A stretch of DNA of 30,997 nucleotides, taken from contig SMVT01000046.1 in NCBI GenBank assembly GCA_004357365.1, positions 1 to 30,997 on the forward strand, given 5' to 3'. The notes beneath the pieces were generated by a model, which did not search any database, was not told where the DNA came from, and was given only the letters and a program-made list of their open reading frames with translations. This document shows positions 30,907 to 30,997 of this stretch, in pieces (the stretch's first letter is position 1; the number at the start of each line of letters is the position of its first letter). Origin of the DNA: Nitrospina sp. (lineage in GTDB: Bacteria > Nitrospinota > Nitrospinia > Nitrospinales > Nitrospinaceae). Made by a program: the position numbers and the translations under genes.

Positions 30907-30987
30907 AGGGTCGCCGGCCGGGAAACGGCCAGCCACCGTTTGAGATTATAAACACAACCCAATTCAATTTTTTGGAGTTTGGAACAA

Positions 30988-30997
30988 ATGAAAATTC
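30988..30997 (+). CDS. Start of a further gene, cut by the window edge
   Basis: ATG-AAA-ATT begins here with a TGGAG-type ribosome site about 11 bases upstream. Only three codons are visible. SerA-type dehydrogenase genes often follow this kind of aminotransferase, but three codons cannot confirm that. Confidence 0.35.

Noticed and set aside
1..30997. CRISPR array, prophage, integrase or insertion sequence
   Set aside because: No regularly spaced repeats, no transposase or phage genes, and neighbouring genes are housekeeping in character.

Overview
The window reads as ordinary chromosome from a free-living Gram-negative bacterium with moderately high G+C. The evidence is lipopolysaccharide heptose genes (waaF, a stand-alone heptose-phosphate adenylyltransferase), Sec and Tat exported proteins, a periplasmic c-type cytochrome and a sigma-54 activator. 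The gene mix (GldA/F/G-type ABC exporter with a DUF4340 protein, MsrP next to a cytochrome c with an ethylbenzene-dehydrogenase-like haem domain, Nfu-type Fe-S scaffold, class V aminotransferase at the edge) would suit Nitrospinota or a deltaproteobacterial-type lineage. That assignment is inference from gene content only. I see no phage, integrase, transposase, rRNA, convincing tRNA or CRISPR array.

Layout. 1-6113 (+): a small membrane protein, then a tightly overlapping four-gene operon for an ABC exporter (ATPase, permease, GldG-like, DUF4340). 6114-6974: about 860 bases without a convincing gene, holding several inverted repeats. 6975-8114 (+): dUTPase and a macro-domain protein. 8351-12068 (-): heptose-phosphate adenylyltransferase, heptosyltransferase, Gfo/Idh/MocA oxidoreductase and radical SAM/SPASM-like protein, in transcription order, with overlapping ends. 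12265-16648 (-): a compact six-gene operon (VOC, pirin, NmrA-like reductase, four-helix membrane protein, metallo-beta-lactamase-fold lipoprotein, nitroreductase). 16897-18345 (+): a divergent PAS/AAA+/Fis sigma-54 activator. 18528-19717: Nfu scaffold and a convergent LOG-family protein. 19828-23061 (+): cytochrome c, SUMF1-like protein and MsrP. 23163-24888 (-): TPR serine protease and an exported protein. 25098-25202 (+): a 34-residue membrane peptide with its own promoter, leader hairpin and terminator. 25273-26421 (-): dNTP triphosphohydrolase. 26613-30906 (+): L-2-hydroxyglutarate oxidase, an acidic zinc-ribbon protein, an RDD membrane protein and a class V aminotransferase. The first codons of another gene lie at the right edge.

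The most striking system is 12265-18345. A canonical -24/-12 promoter (GG-N10-GC) faces the six-gene operon. A perfect 11-bp inverted repeat sits about 100-137 bp upstream of the predicted start, where a sigma-54 enhancer normally lies, and it also overlaps the -35 region of the divergent activator gene. The products look like an electrophile, quinone or nitro-compound defence set, partly like mhqNOP of Bacillus (nitroreductase, VOC, membrane protein). Here they would be under sigma-54 control, and the set includes a lipoprotein whose metallo-beta-lactamase site has lost three usual metal ligands. The second notable item is the small membrane peptide at 25.1 kb with a complete private transcription unit.
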